Of a stretch of DNA of 64,000 bases, positions 1-12,962 are shown piece after piece. Made by a program: the position numbers and the translations under genes. The notes beneath the pieces were generated by a model. It was not told where the DNA came from, did no database searches, and saw only the letters and a program-made list of their open reading frames with translations. The number at the start of each line of letters is the position of its first letter. The stretch's first letter is position 1. Location of the stretch: assembly GCA_026929865.2 (NCBI GenBank), contig CM049409.1, positions 13,306,452 through 13,370,451 of the forward strand, in the 5' to 3' direction. The stretch is from Hyperoplus lanceolatus (lineage: Eukaryota; Chordata; Actinopteri; Uranoscopiformes; Ammodytidae).

Positions 1-424
1 TATTATATTCGCTTCTCTTAATCCATATATTCTTCTGTACAATTGGCGATACTATATTTGCCATTTACAAACTATACATACATACATACAACTTAATATA
101 CTTATAACATTTTTTATATTTTATATATTTATACAATGCATACATCTATATTTATAATTATAAACAATCAATATATCCATATCTACATACATATCTATGC
201 AATCAGTATATATATCCATATAATTATAATTTCCTTCTTACTTCACACCCTCATCCCTATACCTTTTGAAAATCATTGCTTTGAACCTTTTTTTAAACTG
301 GATCATGTTTGGACATTGCTTTAGCTCCATGCTCATCCCATTCCACAGTTTCACACCCCAATTGAGATGCAATGACATTTTAAAGTCATGCGTACCGCCA
401 GTGTCTTAAAGTTTAACTGTTGCC

Positions 425-3100
425 TCAAATTGTAACCTCCTCTCGGTCAAAAAAAAGTTTTTGAATGTTACCTGGTAGCAGTTTATTTCTAGCTTTGAAC
501 ATGATTTGTGCAAATTGATATTCAACCAGGTCATTGAACTTTATGATACGGGAATGTAAAAAGAGGAGGTTGGTGTGATCATAATATCCAGCTTTATTGA
601 TTATTCTTATGGCTCGTTTTTGTATTGTGACTAATGGTAGCAGTGAGCTTTTGTAAGTGGTCCCCCAGACCTCCACACAGTAATTTAAATAAGGTAAGAT
701 CATTGAGCAGTAAAGAATATGTAATGATTTTTGATCCAATAAATGCTTTGCTTTACACAGGACTAAGATGCTTCTTGAACAGCTTAGATTTAACATGTTT
801 TATGTGAGGTTTCCAGCTGAGCTTATGGTCTAATGTCACACCAAGGAATTTATTTACATACACTCTTTCAATATTAACACCGTCAATCATAACATTTACG
901 TCATTATTTAAATTATAATTTCCAAACAACATGATTTTTGTTTTACTTAGATTCAATGACAATTTATTATTGTCAAACCACTTTTTTAATTTGCTCATTT
1001 CAGTTGTAATTACCTCCAGAAGCTGCTGCAAGTCCTCTCTCGTACAAAAAATATTAGTGTCGTCTGCAAATAACACGAATTGTAAAATCTTTGATGTTTT
1101 GCATATATCATTAATGTAGAGAATAAAAAGAATTGGCCCTAATACTGACCCCTGGGGGACCCCACAGGCAATGTCCAAACAAGATGACATATGTTGACCC
1201 ATCTTCACAAACTGTTGCCTGTTCTGTAAATAGCTCCTCAGCCAGTTTAATACAACCCCCCTGATACCATACCGTTCTAATTTATTGATTATTCTGTCAT
1301 GATTTATGGTATCAAATGCTTTTTTGAGATCAATAAAAACACGGGCTGCATAATTCTTTTGGTCCAGGGAATTTGATATTTTTTCAATTAGCTCAATGAC
1401 TGCTAATGAAGTGGATCGGTTGGGTCTAAAGCCGTATTGGCTGCCAGTTAGTAAATTGTGTTCATTGATGAAATTGTTAAATCTGGCAGCAAAGAGTTTT
1501 TCTAAAATGTTTGAAAATTGAGGAAGCAGTGAAACAGGCCTGTAGTTTGTGAAGTGGTGTTTGTCTCCAGTTTTGTACAGCGGTAAGACTTTTGCAATTT
1601 TCATTTTTTTGGGGGAATTTACCAGTTTGAAATGATAAGTTACAGATGTGCGTAAGTGGTTTTGCAATTCCTTCAATGACATGTTTAACTATTCTCATGT
1701 CAATGTCATTATAGTCGGTAGAAGTCTTGTTTTTACAATTATGAACAATCTCTATAATTTCACTCTCTTCCACTGCTTTTAGAAACATTGATTTTGGATT
1801 AATGTCTATTAAATCATAATTATTGTCTTCAGATCTCACAGATCCTGGGTCATTAATTTTTTCTGCCAAATTTGGTCCCACATTTACAAAGAATTTGTTA
1901 AAACCATCAACCACATCATCCATATTATGTATTGTATTTTCTTTCTCCATAAAATACTCAGGGTAACCTGTATTTTTTGATCCATTTCTAATAATACTAT
2001 TTAGCACATTCCATAAACCTTTCATGTTGTTTTTGTTATTCTCTAGTATTTTATTATAGTATTTTTTCTTACATATCCTCATTATATTGGTTAATTTATT
2101 TCTATACTTTTTATACTTATTTTCTGCTTCTGCAGTTGGATTTTTCATAAATTTTCTATACAGTGTATTTTTCTTTTTGCAGGCATTTTTCAAACCCTTA
2201 TTGATCCACGGACTAGTTATCTGTTTATGTCAATCACTGTATTGTTTCACAGTGTTTGTCATAAAGTGATTTAAAAACGTTAAGAAATCCATTATATGCA
2301 TCGTCAGTATCTTCTACCTCATATATTACACTCCAATTCTGTTTCAGTAAGTCATTCCTTAATGCATTTATGTTTTCTTCGGCTCTCAGTCTTTTGTATT
2401 TAAAATGACTTGTGTTCTTTGGTTTCGTATAGTTACAGTGATAAACAACAAAAACAGGCAAATGGTCACTGATGTCACTGTATAGCAGTCCGCTTACTGT
2501 ATTGTTATCCATAGTATTTGTGAATACATTGTCTATTAATGTTGCCGAATGAGAAGTAATTCTACTAGGTCTTGTTATTGTAGGATATAGACCCATACTG
2601 TACATAGTATTGATAAATTCCTCTGTCATTTTATGTTTTTTTGGATTCAAAAGGTCAATATTATAATCCCCACATATGAACATATTCTTTTGCAATGATA
2701 TTGTGAACATGTTTTCCATCCAATCTTTAAATATTTCAATGTTCGATCCGGGAGCTCTGTATATACAACTGACAATAACATTCTTGGTCTTTTCCATACA
2801 TATTTCTACTGTAACACATTCCAATAAATCATCAACCGCTGTTGTCATGTTTTCCACCACCTTGTATTTCAGTCTTTTGTCCACATAGATAGCCACACCT
2901 CCTCCACTTTGTTTGCCTCTGTTAGTATAATTCAGTTCATAGCCATCAATCCCAAAGTCCACACCTTTCTCAGTGCTGATCCAAGTCTCTGATATTGCAA
3001 TAATGTTAAATGGAATCTTGAATAGTTTTATATAATTCTTTTATGCTGTGGAAGTTGGCATATAGACTTCTGCTATTAAAGTGGATAATTGACATTGTTT
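425..3100 (-). pseudogene. LINE ORF2 remnant: APE endonuclease plus reverse transcriptase
   Basis: The endonuclease part (about 3100-2234) shows HFNSRSLYANF, a SETWI motif, GGGVAIYV, CIYRAPG, CGDYNIDLL and the terminal SDHLPV histidine motif, i.e. the exonuclease III-like fold that nicks target DNA. The RT part (about 2193-425) shows NYRPVSLLP, YGFRPNRST, the catalytic FIDLKKAFDTINH block, GVPQGSVLGPILF and the FADDTN box, then the thumb region. A frame change near 2200-2234, another near 1680-1480 and one near 760-800 break the ORF. It probably inserted long ago. The closest clade is not settled by reading alone. Confidence 0.8.
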
Positions 3101-3317
3101 ACTGATTGGAAATGTATATTGAATTGTTCATCTGTGTAATAACTGCAGCTGTTTTTGAAGTTGTTAAGTAAGTTGTTATCCGGATCAATGTCATTTTCTA
3201 TGTCTTGTGTGTTATGCTCTGTATATGCAAAGGTTTCTAGTTCTGTTAAAGAAACAGGTTTGCTGTCAGGAATTGTCATGGTGAATTGTGAATTCCATTA
3301 CCTTGATTTGGTGTATC

Positions 3318-4022
3318 TTATTGGTATGTATCCAGTTCATCCAGGTCCCTGATGAGTAGTACTTTGGCTTGTTCTGGTGTTCCGTTGAGCTTGATGAATA
3401 TTTTACAGTTGGTCGTCCACGTTGATTGAATTTTCTTCTGCTTTCTCAGGAATCTGGCCTTTCTGGCGATGTCAGCATTTTTCTTTGTCAGGTGCTCATT
3501 CAGATACACATCCGAGCCTTTCAGTCGTCTTCCCTGTTTCAGCAGATCAGTTTTGTGTTTCCTGTTGGCAAACTGATTTAATTATTATGGCTGGTTTATC
3601 CGTCTTGATTCTCCATGGGAGCGGGTGACAGGCCTCGATGTTGCTACTGTCCAACTCAATCCCCTTTGAGTGGAGGAACGCCATCACCTATTGCTCCACC
3701 GATGTTGCGTCCTGCTCGTTCGTCTCCCCTCCGTTCCGCGGTGATAATGCCCGCGCATAAGAGCGGGGTTTGGTCTCCAGCCAAGTGACAATGATGTTGT
3801 TCATTCTGGTGTACTGCTCCAAATCACCCACCCTGTTCTCCAGCGATATAATCCGCTTGTCCTTCTTGGAGTTTTGTAGCCTCAGTTCCTTAACTTCTTC
3901 AACTAATCGCATGATGCAGTTCTGCTTTTCAAACTGCAGAAACCTCCACCGTCAACATGTGGAGTGATACTTTAATGTCATCAACCTCATCCGCAGATGC
4001 AGGATTTTTTTTCGGTGGCATT
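3318..4022 (-). pseudogene. LINE ORF1 remnant (coiled-coil nucleic-acid-binding protein)
   Basis: A candidate ATG at 4022 on the minus strand opens a lysine- and proline-rich N-terminus (MPPKKNPASADEVDD) that soon meets a stop. The piece at 3912-3688 has a heptad-like run (VEEVKELRLQ...RIISLENRVGDLEQY), the coiled coil usual in LINE ORF1 proteins. The piece at 3509-3318 is basic (ARKARFLRKQKK) and ends in a leucine-rich segment, resembling the C-terminal half of ORF1 proteins of jockey/L2-type LINEs. The pieces lie in different frames. The role, RNA binding and chaperoning during retrotransposition, is family knowledge only. Confidence 0.55.
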
Positions 4023-4070
4023 GCAAAGAGAGAAGAGAGTTCGGGCTCTTAAAAGGAGTGTTCCCGCTCT

Positions 4071-5680
4071 GGGCGAGCAGTGAACATTAAAAACATACTC
4101 AACAGGAAGCAGAGGGCTTTCATGGCAGGAGACAGATAGGGGGTAAAATCAGTTCAGAAGGAACTGACAAGGGAACTAAGGGTGGCCAAAAACAGCTATA
4201 GGGAGAGGCTGGAGGGCAAGCTCGAAATGAACAGTGCCAAGGAGGTTGGGATGGGATGAAGAAGATCTCGGGACACAAACTGCCAGGTCCAGCTGTGGCG
4301 GGCAGACATGAACATGCTAATGAGCTGAACCTATTTCTCAACAGGTTTGACTCAACCCCTGCCCCAGTGAGCTCAGCAGGTCAGTCTGTGCCCCCCTCCT
4401 CCACCTCCCCTCCCTCCCCTACTTCCCCTCCCTCTCCCCTCCCCCCCCCCCCTTGTTACCAGTCTTGTCATCACATCAAGCCAGGTGAGGAGGGAGCTAT
4501 CAAAGCTCCAGAAGAATAAGGCAATGGGTCCGGACAACATCAATCCCAAGGTGCTTAAAGCGTGTGCCGGACAGCTTGCTGGAGTGTTCCAACACCTCTT
4601 CAACCTCTCCCTGAGGCTGAAGAAGGTGCCCCAGCTGTGGAAGACCTCCTGCATTGTTCCGGTGCCTAAGATATCTCGCCCCAGCTCTCCCAACAATTAC
4701 AGTCCAGTGGTGCTGATCTCACACATCATGAAGACCTTCGAAAGACTCGTTCTACATCACCTTAAGCCCCAGATGTGTGACTCCATGGACCCACTGCAGT
4801 TCGCGTACAAGGCCCAACTCAGCGTGGACGGCGCCATCATTTACCTGCTACACAGGGCTTACTCACACCTGGAGAAGCCGGGGAGCTCAGTGAGAGTCAT
4901 GTTTTTCGACTTCTCCAGTGCGTTCAATACCATCCAGCCTCCCCTGCTTGAGAAGAAGCGCTCAGCAATGCAGGTACACCCTGACATGGTGGCCTGGATT
5001 GGTGACTACCTTTCCAGCAGGCCACAGTACGTGCGGTTGCAGAGCGGCCTGCCAGATGTTGTGATGAGCAACACTGGCGCACCCCAAGGAAAAGTACTTT
5101 CACCCTTCCTCTTTACCATCTACACCTCTGACTTTAGCTTCAACTCTGGAACTTGCCATCTCCAGAAATTCTCAGACGACTCTTCCATCGTGGGCTGCAT
5201 CAGGGAGGACGGGTACAGAGGTGTGGTGGAGGACTTCATCAGATGGGCAGAGGAGAACCACCTCCAACTCAACATCGGCAAGACCAAGGGGCTGGTGGTG
5301 GACTTCCGCCGGAAGAGGAAGCCCCCAAGCCCTATTACCATCCAGGGGGTTGAAATAGAGACGGTGGATTCGAATAAATTCCTTGGAGTACACATCAACA
5401 ATAAACTGGACTGGTCAGACAACACAGAGGCCCTCTACCGGAAGAGTCAGAGAAGACTCTTCTTCCTCAGGAGGCTCAGGTCGTTTGACGTGTGTGGCAG
5501 GCTACTAAGGACATTTTATCTGTCTCTGGTAGCCAGCACGCTGTTCTTCGCTGGGGCATGCTGGGGAGGAGGCATCAAGGCTGGGGTGTCAAACAGACTC
5601 AACAAGCTGACTTGAACTGGACAGTCTGGAGGTGGAGAGGAGGATGATCTTATCTTATCTTATATTTTCTTATCTTATTA
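4071..5680 (+). mobile_element. 5'-truncated LINE (L2/Maui-like), plus strand, with ATCTT tail
   Basis: Sequence from about 4071 resembles the region upstream of the RT in fish L2-like LINEs (NRKQRAF..., RELRVAKNSYRERLEGK). The RT follows, then a short tail of ATCTT-type repeats (about 5648-5680). No endonuclease is present, so the copy is 5' truncated. The 5' limit is estimated from where recognisable protein begins. A C-rich run near 4440-4452 sits inside the linker. Confidence 0.75.
4485..5615 (+). pseudogene. Reverse transcriptase of the plus-strand LINE
   Basis: A 376-codon open stretch with canonical non-LTR RT blocks: KNKAMGPDNINPKVLKAC, FFDFSSAFNTIQ (motif A), GAPQGKVLSPFLFTIYTSDF (motif B) and FSDDSS (the catalytic box, with Ser in place of the usual Ala, which I believe is normal for this fish family). 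It continues into VDFRRKRKPP and LGVHINNKLDW, the thumb region. The frame is lost at NKLT, where a small deletion shifts the C-terminal ELDSLE-like continuation into another frame just before the tail. The ORF starts inside the linker; its first methionine is not biologically meaningful. Not a host gene. Confidence 0.8.
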
Positions 5681-7994
5681 ATGCACACAATAAGGGTGCA
5701 TTAATGAATGGTTATTTAATGCTTAATAAGCATTAATCAATGCTAAGTTAATGTTTTATAAGCATCAACTTAGCATTGAAGGTGGGTTAAGCGGGTGGTC
5801 TTTGTTACAATTCCCTAGCCTTGGCTGTGTATTAACAAGATTTGTCAGTGCTCACACAGTATGGACCGGTAGAAGATTGGGAGGAGATATTCACTGATGT
5901 TAACAAAGTGATGTGTCAACAAACATTCTCAATAATCATTTACCACACATTTTACTTAACTGCTTAACTAAGATATTAAGCATGAACTAAGCATTACGTG
6001 AATAAGCATAGTAATTAAACGTAACCTTACTGTTAATGCTGATCAACCCCCTAACCCTAAACCTTATCGTAAATGTTTACCATATTTGGTTATAATTTCA
6101 TATGAAATGTATTATTTTTACAAACCACCACCATTTTGAAACGCTTATAAAATTGCCTAAGTCACTCCGTCTAGTGACTTAGGCTAAATAAAATGGCCTA
6201 ATTCACACTCTTGACATAGGCCATTGCACTAAAGGGGTGGGATCACATGATCTGTTCAACTGAGGATGCTGAGAGTTTTACCAGAGGTGGCCAGCATCAC
6301 AAGGAGCTGATTTAAGCAAGAACATCATTTTGGCAAAAAAGTGACTTAGGCCATTATTTTAAGAGGGTGACGATGTGGAAATCACATCCGCCTCAAATCA
6401 GGTTGTGAAACTCTGTACGAACAAGTTAAGAAAGAGCATCCATTGTGGGAATGTTTCCAGGATAGCAGGGTTGTTGTGCATCATTATTTGCTCTCTCCTT
6501 TGGACCGCTGTGGCTTGCACAGTACACTGTCTTGCTCCACTGATCATTGAGCTTCTGGGGTTTAAGTGCTTAGCTCAAGGGTAGTTCAATAGTAGTTATT
6601 GACTTCAAGGTTACTCATCCGCCCACTGAGGTTCTCCCTTGAAGGTCTATGAAAGGTCTATGGAGTGCGAAAGTGTACATTTCTACATTTGTGACTAAAA
6701 TAGTTAACATTTGAAAGTAAAAATGAACATTCAACACTCGCATATGGATATAATCCCAAAAGGAGCCTGCCCCCTAGCAATGTTATAGCTTCAATACAGG
6801 AATCAGAATGCAATGTAACCAAAAGCATCTGTTTCAAACTGGTGAACATTTGGTTTAACCAATCCACTGTTAACTTTTTTTCTTATTATTATTCACTAGA
6901 TATGTTTAGCAGGGTTGTGGGGAGATAACATCGCACAGATATTGCCATTTTTTACATCAACATATGCAAAAGGAGTTGTAAAAGTAGTAGAGTTAATCAG
7001 AAAGGAGACTTGGTGCCATGTGACTTATAAATTATCTATGTGTCGTCTTGACTCGTTTTATGGTATAGGGCCGAGCTGTCAAGTAAGAGGTTGTGACCTC
7101 GGGCGTCAGCAGACAGACAGGATGGCTGTCCAGGTCCCCATGAGCAAAGAGAGGGTCAAGAAACTATCAATGGAAATCGTTAGATGTACAAATAGCTTAC
7201 AGAACAATAACATGACTGCTCTAATGATGGTTTCAGTACTGTGTCAAGTCTTAAAGCAAAATAAACAAATAAATGGTATGTTGCAATGGGGTAACAAGGA
7301 AATTACACTGTGTTTTTAATTCATTTATCTTGATAGAAATTTTATTTTGCATGTCTTTCACAAAAAAAATGTGTCCTTACACAAACCTTACAATCTTGTG
7401 ATAATATCGGTTAAAGAATGACATGCTTCTCTGTGACTAGAGAAAATTATTGTTTTTCTTAAGCTTTTTGTTTTGTGTCTAACATACTTTGTTAGAAGAG
7501 CTCTGATTGGTGTTAAGTTAGTGGTAGGTGTTCCCTAAAAATCTATTTATTCTCCTCTGGGTATTGATGCTTACACTACCGCCATTGAAAGAGTGACCCA
7601 AATATGTTCATTAGCATGTGTATGAGTGTACGTTTGTGTGTATACAGAGACAAATATTCTTGTTTTCCTTTTGCTATACAGATAGTGTTTAATCCGACAC
7701 ATACATTACCATTCAGGAACACGGCACATCAAACATTGGTTACATAACTGTGTGCTGTGGGTTTGACTATTTCATGTTTTGTTGATGTTATGAATCCATA
7801 ACAGGCCTTCAAGCCTATTTTTGCAGATGCATTGTAAGTTGCTTATTGTAAAGCGTCTGTGTAGGGTAGGTGTGTGTGGGATGCATTTTTCATTTTGGTG
7901 ACTTCATTTGTATTTTGACAGCGTAAAATGTGTCAGCTCCCCATCGACATCATGACAGAAGAAACTCTTCTTCAGTCCTAGACTGAAAATCCAT
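5681..7994. other. Intergenic, AT-rich; small inverted repeats, no gene
   Basis: I see no supportable gene. 5690-6060 is rich in TTAAT/GCATTAA/GCTTAAT permutations, looking like a decayed miniature element. 6155-6184 is a perfect 12-bp hairpin (GCCTAAGTCACT, 6-nt loop, complement), and GTGACTTAGGCC recurs at 6341-6352. An open stretch at 6915-7319 (134 codons) has no recognisable domain and no gene context. Confidence 0.5.
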
Positions 7995-8026
7995 TTGTTC
8001 ATACTATATATACTCTATATTTTCTG

Positions 8027-9294
8027 TTGCCTTCCCGGCAAAGTCTACTCCAAGGTGCTGGAAAGGAGGGTTCGGCCGATAGTCGAACCTCAGATTGAAG
8101 AGGAACAATGTGGATTCCGTCCTGGCCGTGGAACAACGGACCAGCTCTTCACTCTCGCAAGGATCCTAGAGGGAGCTTGGGAGTTTGCTCATCCAGTCTA
8201 CATGTGTTTTGTAGATCTGGAGAAGGCTTATGACCGGGTTCCCCGGGAGATACTGTGGGGGGTGCTGCGGGAGTATGGGGTGAGGGTGTCTCTTCTGAGG
8301 GCCATCCAATCTCTGTACACTCAAAGCGAGAGCTGTGTACGGGTTCTCGGTAGTAAGTCAGACCTGTTTCCGGTGGGGGTTGGCCTCCGCCAGGGCTGCG
8401 CTTTATCACCAATCCTGTTTGTGATATTCATGGACAGGATATCAAGGCGTAGTCGTGGTGGGGAGGGGTTGCAGTTTGGTGGGCTGAAGATCTCATCTCT
8501 GCTGTTTGCGGATGATGTGGTTCTGATGGCATCATCGGCCTGTGACCTTCAGCTCTCATTGGATCGGTTTGCAGCCGAGTGTGAAGCGGTTGGGATGAGG
8601 ATCAGTACCTCTAAATCTGAGGCCATGGTGCTCAGCAGGAAACCGATGGATTGTCTACTACAGGTAGGGAATGAGTCCTTACCCCAAGTGAAGGAGTTTA
8701 AGTACCTCGGGGTCTTGTTTGCGAGTGAGGGAACAATGGAGCGTGAGATTGGCCGTAGAATCGGAGCAGCAGGGGCGGTTTTGCACTCGCTTTACCGCAC
8801 TGTTGTGACGAAAGAGAGCTGAGTCGTAAGGCAAAGCTTTCGATCTACCGGGCGATCTTTGTTCCTACCCTCACCTATGGTCATGAAGGCTGGGTAATGA
8901 CCGAAAGAACGAGATCGCGGGTACAAGCGGCCGAAATGGGCTTTCAGGAGAGTGGCTGGCGTCTCCCTTAGAGATAGGGTGAGAAGCTCAGTCATTCGTG
9001 AGGAACTCGGGCAGAGCCGCTACTCCTTTGCGTTGAAAGGAGCCAGTTGAGGTGGTTCGGGCATCTGGTAAGGATGCCCCCAGGGCGCCTCCCTAGGGAG
9101 GTGTTCCAGGAGCGTCCAGCTGGAAGGAGGCCTCGGGGAAGACCCAGGACTAGGTGGAGAGATTATATCTCCACACTGGCCTGGGAACGCCTCGGGATCC
9201 CCCAGTCAGAGCTGGTTGATGTGGCCCGGGAAAGAGAAGTTTGGGGTTCCCTGCTCAAGCTGCTGCCCCCGCGACCCGATTTCGGATAAGCGGT
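8027..9294 (+). mobile_element. 5'-truncated Rex3-like RTE retroposon, inactivated
   Basis: The copy starts inside the RT domain (LPGKVYSKVLERR) and runs through CGFRPGRGTTDQL, FVDLEKAYDRVPR (motif A), GLRQGCALSPILF (motif B), FADDVVL (catalytic box) and EFKYLGVLF. The main frame (7995-8822) stops at 8822. The C-terminal region continues in other frames to 9289, with the conserved LRWFGHLVRMPPGRLPREVF segment, then the element ends in a trinucleotide tail. The bases encoding RQGCALSP (about 8388-8411) closely match the site I remember as a standard Rex3 RT primer target, which supports Rex3/RTE rather than another clade. The upstream endonuclease is missing, as in most Rex3 copies. Confidence 0.82.

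Positions 9295-9373
<79 letters not shown>
9295..9373 (+). repeat. (ATG)n tail of the Rex3-like copy
   Basis: About 26 uninterrupted trinucleotide units directly after the GATAAGCGG end of the retroposon. Rex3/RTE elements end in short oligonucleotide repeats, so this is probably the element tail expanded as a microsatellite. The reverse strand spells a meaningless poly-His ORF. Confidence 0.9.
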
Positions 9374-9378
<5 letters not shown>

Positions 9379-10421
9379 GTTGTTCCTAATTGTAACACGT
9401 AAAGCATTTCAGTTGATTTGATGAAGTTGTTACTTGCATCAGTCTTGCAATTTGTGGGTTGTATCTCCATGATTGAATTCACTTACTACAATGTGCTTTG
9501 GATAACGTTTAAATTATGCAAAATAACATATGCACTGTGGCGGAATGGATAGCTTGTAGAGTAAGCAGCAATATCAATAGTACCTTTGGGTGTGTGGGGC
9601 TTATTGAAGTCTCTTCAAATACACCAAGCAATGTGATGGCTCAGTAGTGTGACTAAAACCTAAAAGTTGAGATTTTATTGAAAGAAAATTATACTTTGTG
9701 GATTTTTTTATACCGAATAACCTTAGAAAGGAAAAGAACATTACAGTACCTACGCAGTATGCGGTACATAAGGCAACAATACGCTGGAATACTATTGATT
9801 TGTGACTTCTAATGTTAAAATAGGCATGCATCAATTCACAGCTTGAAACATTGATCCAACAAAGCTCTGTGCTGCAGAGAAAAAGCTTCTAGTACCTTAA
9901 CATATTGAAATGACTTTGTCTCTATTGATGACAATAATAACACTCTTGCATTTGTTTTTATTTTACAATGTAGGTAAAAGCCTTGGAAGTGGAGCTTAGA
10001 AAAGGCCTTGATCATTTGCTATTGTTTGTGTGGACAGTGTAGGTGAAGGAAGGTGGGAGGCTCGCCTCAAACATGGAAGCACCTGCTAACTCTACACGCA
10101 AACACAATACAGTATTGGCATATGTACAAATAGAATTGTGTGTAGACAACAGTGCAGTAATTAAAGCAGGGATTTGAACATGTGGAAAAGCACTTCATGT
10201 CCAAGCACAGACACACACAATCGCGCTAACAGCACTCGTGACCAAAGTAATGAAGCTCATTTGGAACAATGCTTCTTTTTATGACCTTTTAAACCTGTGT
10301 AAAGGGAGTTTTTATGCTCCAGACGGATGAACAATATCATTGTCTAACAAGCAACTCGCTGCCTAATGGGATGCTCTCTTGACAGTGACACATGTGCAGT
10401 GTGTGTGTGTGTGTGTGCGTG

Positions 10422-10456
<35 letters not shown>

Positions 10457-12220
10457 TGATGCACCTTCTATTTGCGTTGCTTTTAGAGTAGAACATCATA
10501 TTCATAGGAGTTTAATGTAGTGTAAGCAGTCATCTGTCATGGTACCCTAAAGTCATGGTAACGCCAGGGCCAATATAATGACAAGCTTTTTATGATAAAG
10601 AGGGATGGAATAGGAGGATAAATATATATTACTGTTGCTTTTTCATTTACAGGCTACTGAAAATTAATTAAATTTTCTCTCATTTATGCTGACTATTACA
10701 AATGACCACACACAATGTACATGTTTTTGCAGTATGACATTTGGATCAACAAATCCGAAAGGGTTAAAACACGACAAGAGTGCTCTTCTCGAAAGCCCCA
10801 GGACAATATTGAAGCTAGTGCTGGTCATTTTATTGCTGTGATTCTGCCTGGTCTCCTATAACAAGAAAAGGCATTGCAATGTATCTGATACTTTTCTCCT
10901 CAAGCTCTTTTACAACTCACAGCTCCAACTGTCTTTAAACCCAGAGCACCTTACAAACGACACTTGTGAGATTCATGTTCCACATAAAAAAAACTTTTGT
11001 CCAAACTTTTGTCTTACAAACATTTCTCAGAGGCTGATTTGTTCAGCTATAATTTACTTTGGGAAAACCAGTGAATTCTCTTATTTACAAAATTAATCCT
11101 AATGATGGAGGGCAAGTGTTTGAAGGAAGGAAGAATAAGTTTTAACTTATGAACATATTTGCTTGATTGGCAGATGCCTCAGCCTTCTCCAATGCGAGAT
11201 TTAGATTTTCTTATTCAATTGACTGCCACAAATTGTACTACAAGCGGAAAGCCAAAACATTTTTGAAATATTGCCATGGAAACCAGCGGATGACCAACAT
11301 GATGTTTGATGTTGCTGTTTTTCACAACTGTGTTGTATTTGCAGCTAGAATTAGGTCACATGTTTCTATCTTTGGTAATATCCCACCAACATAAAGAGGC
11401 AGGAATGTTTTTTGTGTAACACTGGTGCAGTGCAGTTTAAGTGGGCTATCCAATAGCATAGTTGACCAGCCTAGTAGCAGGAAATGCTTATCAACTGTAG
11501 CAATATCCAGCTAGCCCATAGTTACTGTATCTTAGTATGCTAGTCGCATAATTAACTACCTTGCAGACCTTTCAACCCCATTAATATTACATGCATTCAT
11601 ATTTTTCTTTTGTTTCTAAACAGAGGTCCTTCTTTTTGACATTCACATATCCATAGTATAGATGTTACACGCTGAGGGTCGTGCTCACAGTTTCACCGAA
11701 AGTTACAGATAGCGGCATCTTCTCTAACAATGACGTGAGCAGAACCTCAAACAAAATGAAGCCTGTGTACATTTGCATGTACCACATTAATACATGGCAG
11801 TTCAAATAAACATGTGCATTAAAAACAAAACCCAGGTCATAGACCTCAAGTCGCAAGTGACCTGCTACCATGACACACATTGTCACATGCTTTCCTCTCT
11901 CAAAGATGTTGCAGTGACACATTTATCAGCCACACAGACGCATACACAGAGAGATGTTTCAACAACCACATTAGTTTCATGATTTAATCCTTTGTCTTTG
12001 TTACCCCCTTGTCTTTCTGCCTCTGATTGAACCTGGTTCACTTGCACAAACAAGTTGGTCATAACGGCTGCTCTCTCTTCATCTTGCTGCTTCACTCTCT
12101 CTGTAATGTTTTCTGTTGCCTGTGGTGGATGTAACGACATGGGATTGATGCAGCAGCCTGCTGCTTTCTGCCTCCTCAGCAACATCACAGAAGTGGCACA
12201 CTGAGCATTGGACTGAGTGG

Positions 12221-12223
<3 letters not shown>
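9374..12223. other. Intergenic, no gene seen
   Basis: AT-rich unique-looking DNA with only short spurious open frames. The one clear feature is an interrupted GT microsatellite at 10399-10456. Confidence 0.5.
10399..10456. repeat. Interrupted (GT)n microsatellite
   Basis: GT dinucleotides with GTGCGTGCGTGTAT interruptions over 58 bp. Confidence 0.9.

Positions 12224-12316
<93 letters not shown>
12224..12316. repeat. (GT)n microsatellite
   Basis: About 46 perfect GT units. The reverse strand gives artefactual His-Thr ORFs. Confidence 0.95.
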
Positions 12317-12318
<2 letters not shown>

Positions 12319-12586
12319 ACAAGTATGAGGGAAAGTCGAAAGTGAAGGAAAAAGACAGTTGAAATTCCATTAATGAGCCTGGTAGAGAAGGATTTCTCGG
12401 AAACACAGAGGAAAAAGTGATGAGAAGAGCAGTGTGTGGTGGAAGCAGGACGCAGCCTGCCTGCCTTCAAAAATAATGAAATATAAATATAATTTGGTAG
12501 TCAGGAAAACAAAATAAATCCTGCATGCCCAAGCTTGTTCCCTCCTTCTATCTAAACCCATCCTCAGACTTACTTATATATTTACA

Positions 12587-12587
<1 letters not shown>

Positions 12588-12680
<93 letters not shown>
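12588..12680. repeat. (AC)n microsatellite
   Basis: About 46 perfect AC units, 271 bp after a GT tract of the same length, so the two tracts are inverted relative to each other. Confidence 0.95.
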
Positions 12681-12683
<3 letters not shown>

Positions 12684-12849
12684 TTAATCTTGCAAGCACA
12701 CCTGCAACCTGCTGATATTCCACAGAGAAGCAGAAGTTGTGTATATGTGGTTTGAAATTTGTATGCCTGAATATTGATTAATCAAAGGTGAGGATTGAAA
12801 GACATGAATAGATCCCTTTTAATCCATCATCGTCATTCACAATGATTGC

Positions 12850-12851
12850 TT

Positions 12852-12910
<59 letters not shown>
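12850..12910. repeat. (CT)n microsatellite
   Basis: CT repeats with one phase slip near 12870 and a degenerate CTTTCTC end; it lies 48 bp before the target duplication of the BEL/Pao element. Confidence 0.9.
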
Positions 12911-12962
12911 CCCCAATAAGTACAGTGGTAGTATAAAAAGTAGTTAATTTTTTTATGCTGTG

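Larger units (their letters stand above)
1..4070 (-). mobile_element. Degenerate LINE (jockey/CR1-L2 group), minus strand
   Basis: Read on the minus strand, this stretch gives an ordered LINE: a coiled-coil ORF1 near 4022-3318, an APE-type endonuclease near 3100-2234 and a reverse transcriptase near 2190-425, followed by an AT-rich 3' part that runs to or past the left edge. Frameshifts and stops separate the blocks, so the copy is dead. The clade is inferred from the endonuclease plus RT layout and the RT motifs; I cannot separate Rex1-, L2- and Daphne-like families by eye. The 5' end abuts the 5' side of a second LINE at about 4070; this boundary is approximate. Confidence 0.8.

Noticed and set aside
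6915-7319. 134-codon open frame
   Set aside because: No recognisable domain, no neighbouring exon, and AT-rich intergenic composition; chance is as likely as a gene.
9255-9482. Poly-histidine frame on the minus strand
   Set aside because: It is the reverse reading of the (ATG)n tail of the Rex3-like copy.
11883-12470. 195-codon minus-strand frame with a His-Thr repeat
   Set aside because: The middle is the GT microsatellite and the ends have no domain; the length comes from the stop-free repeat.
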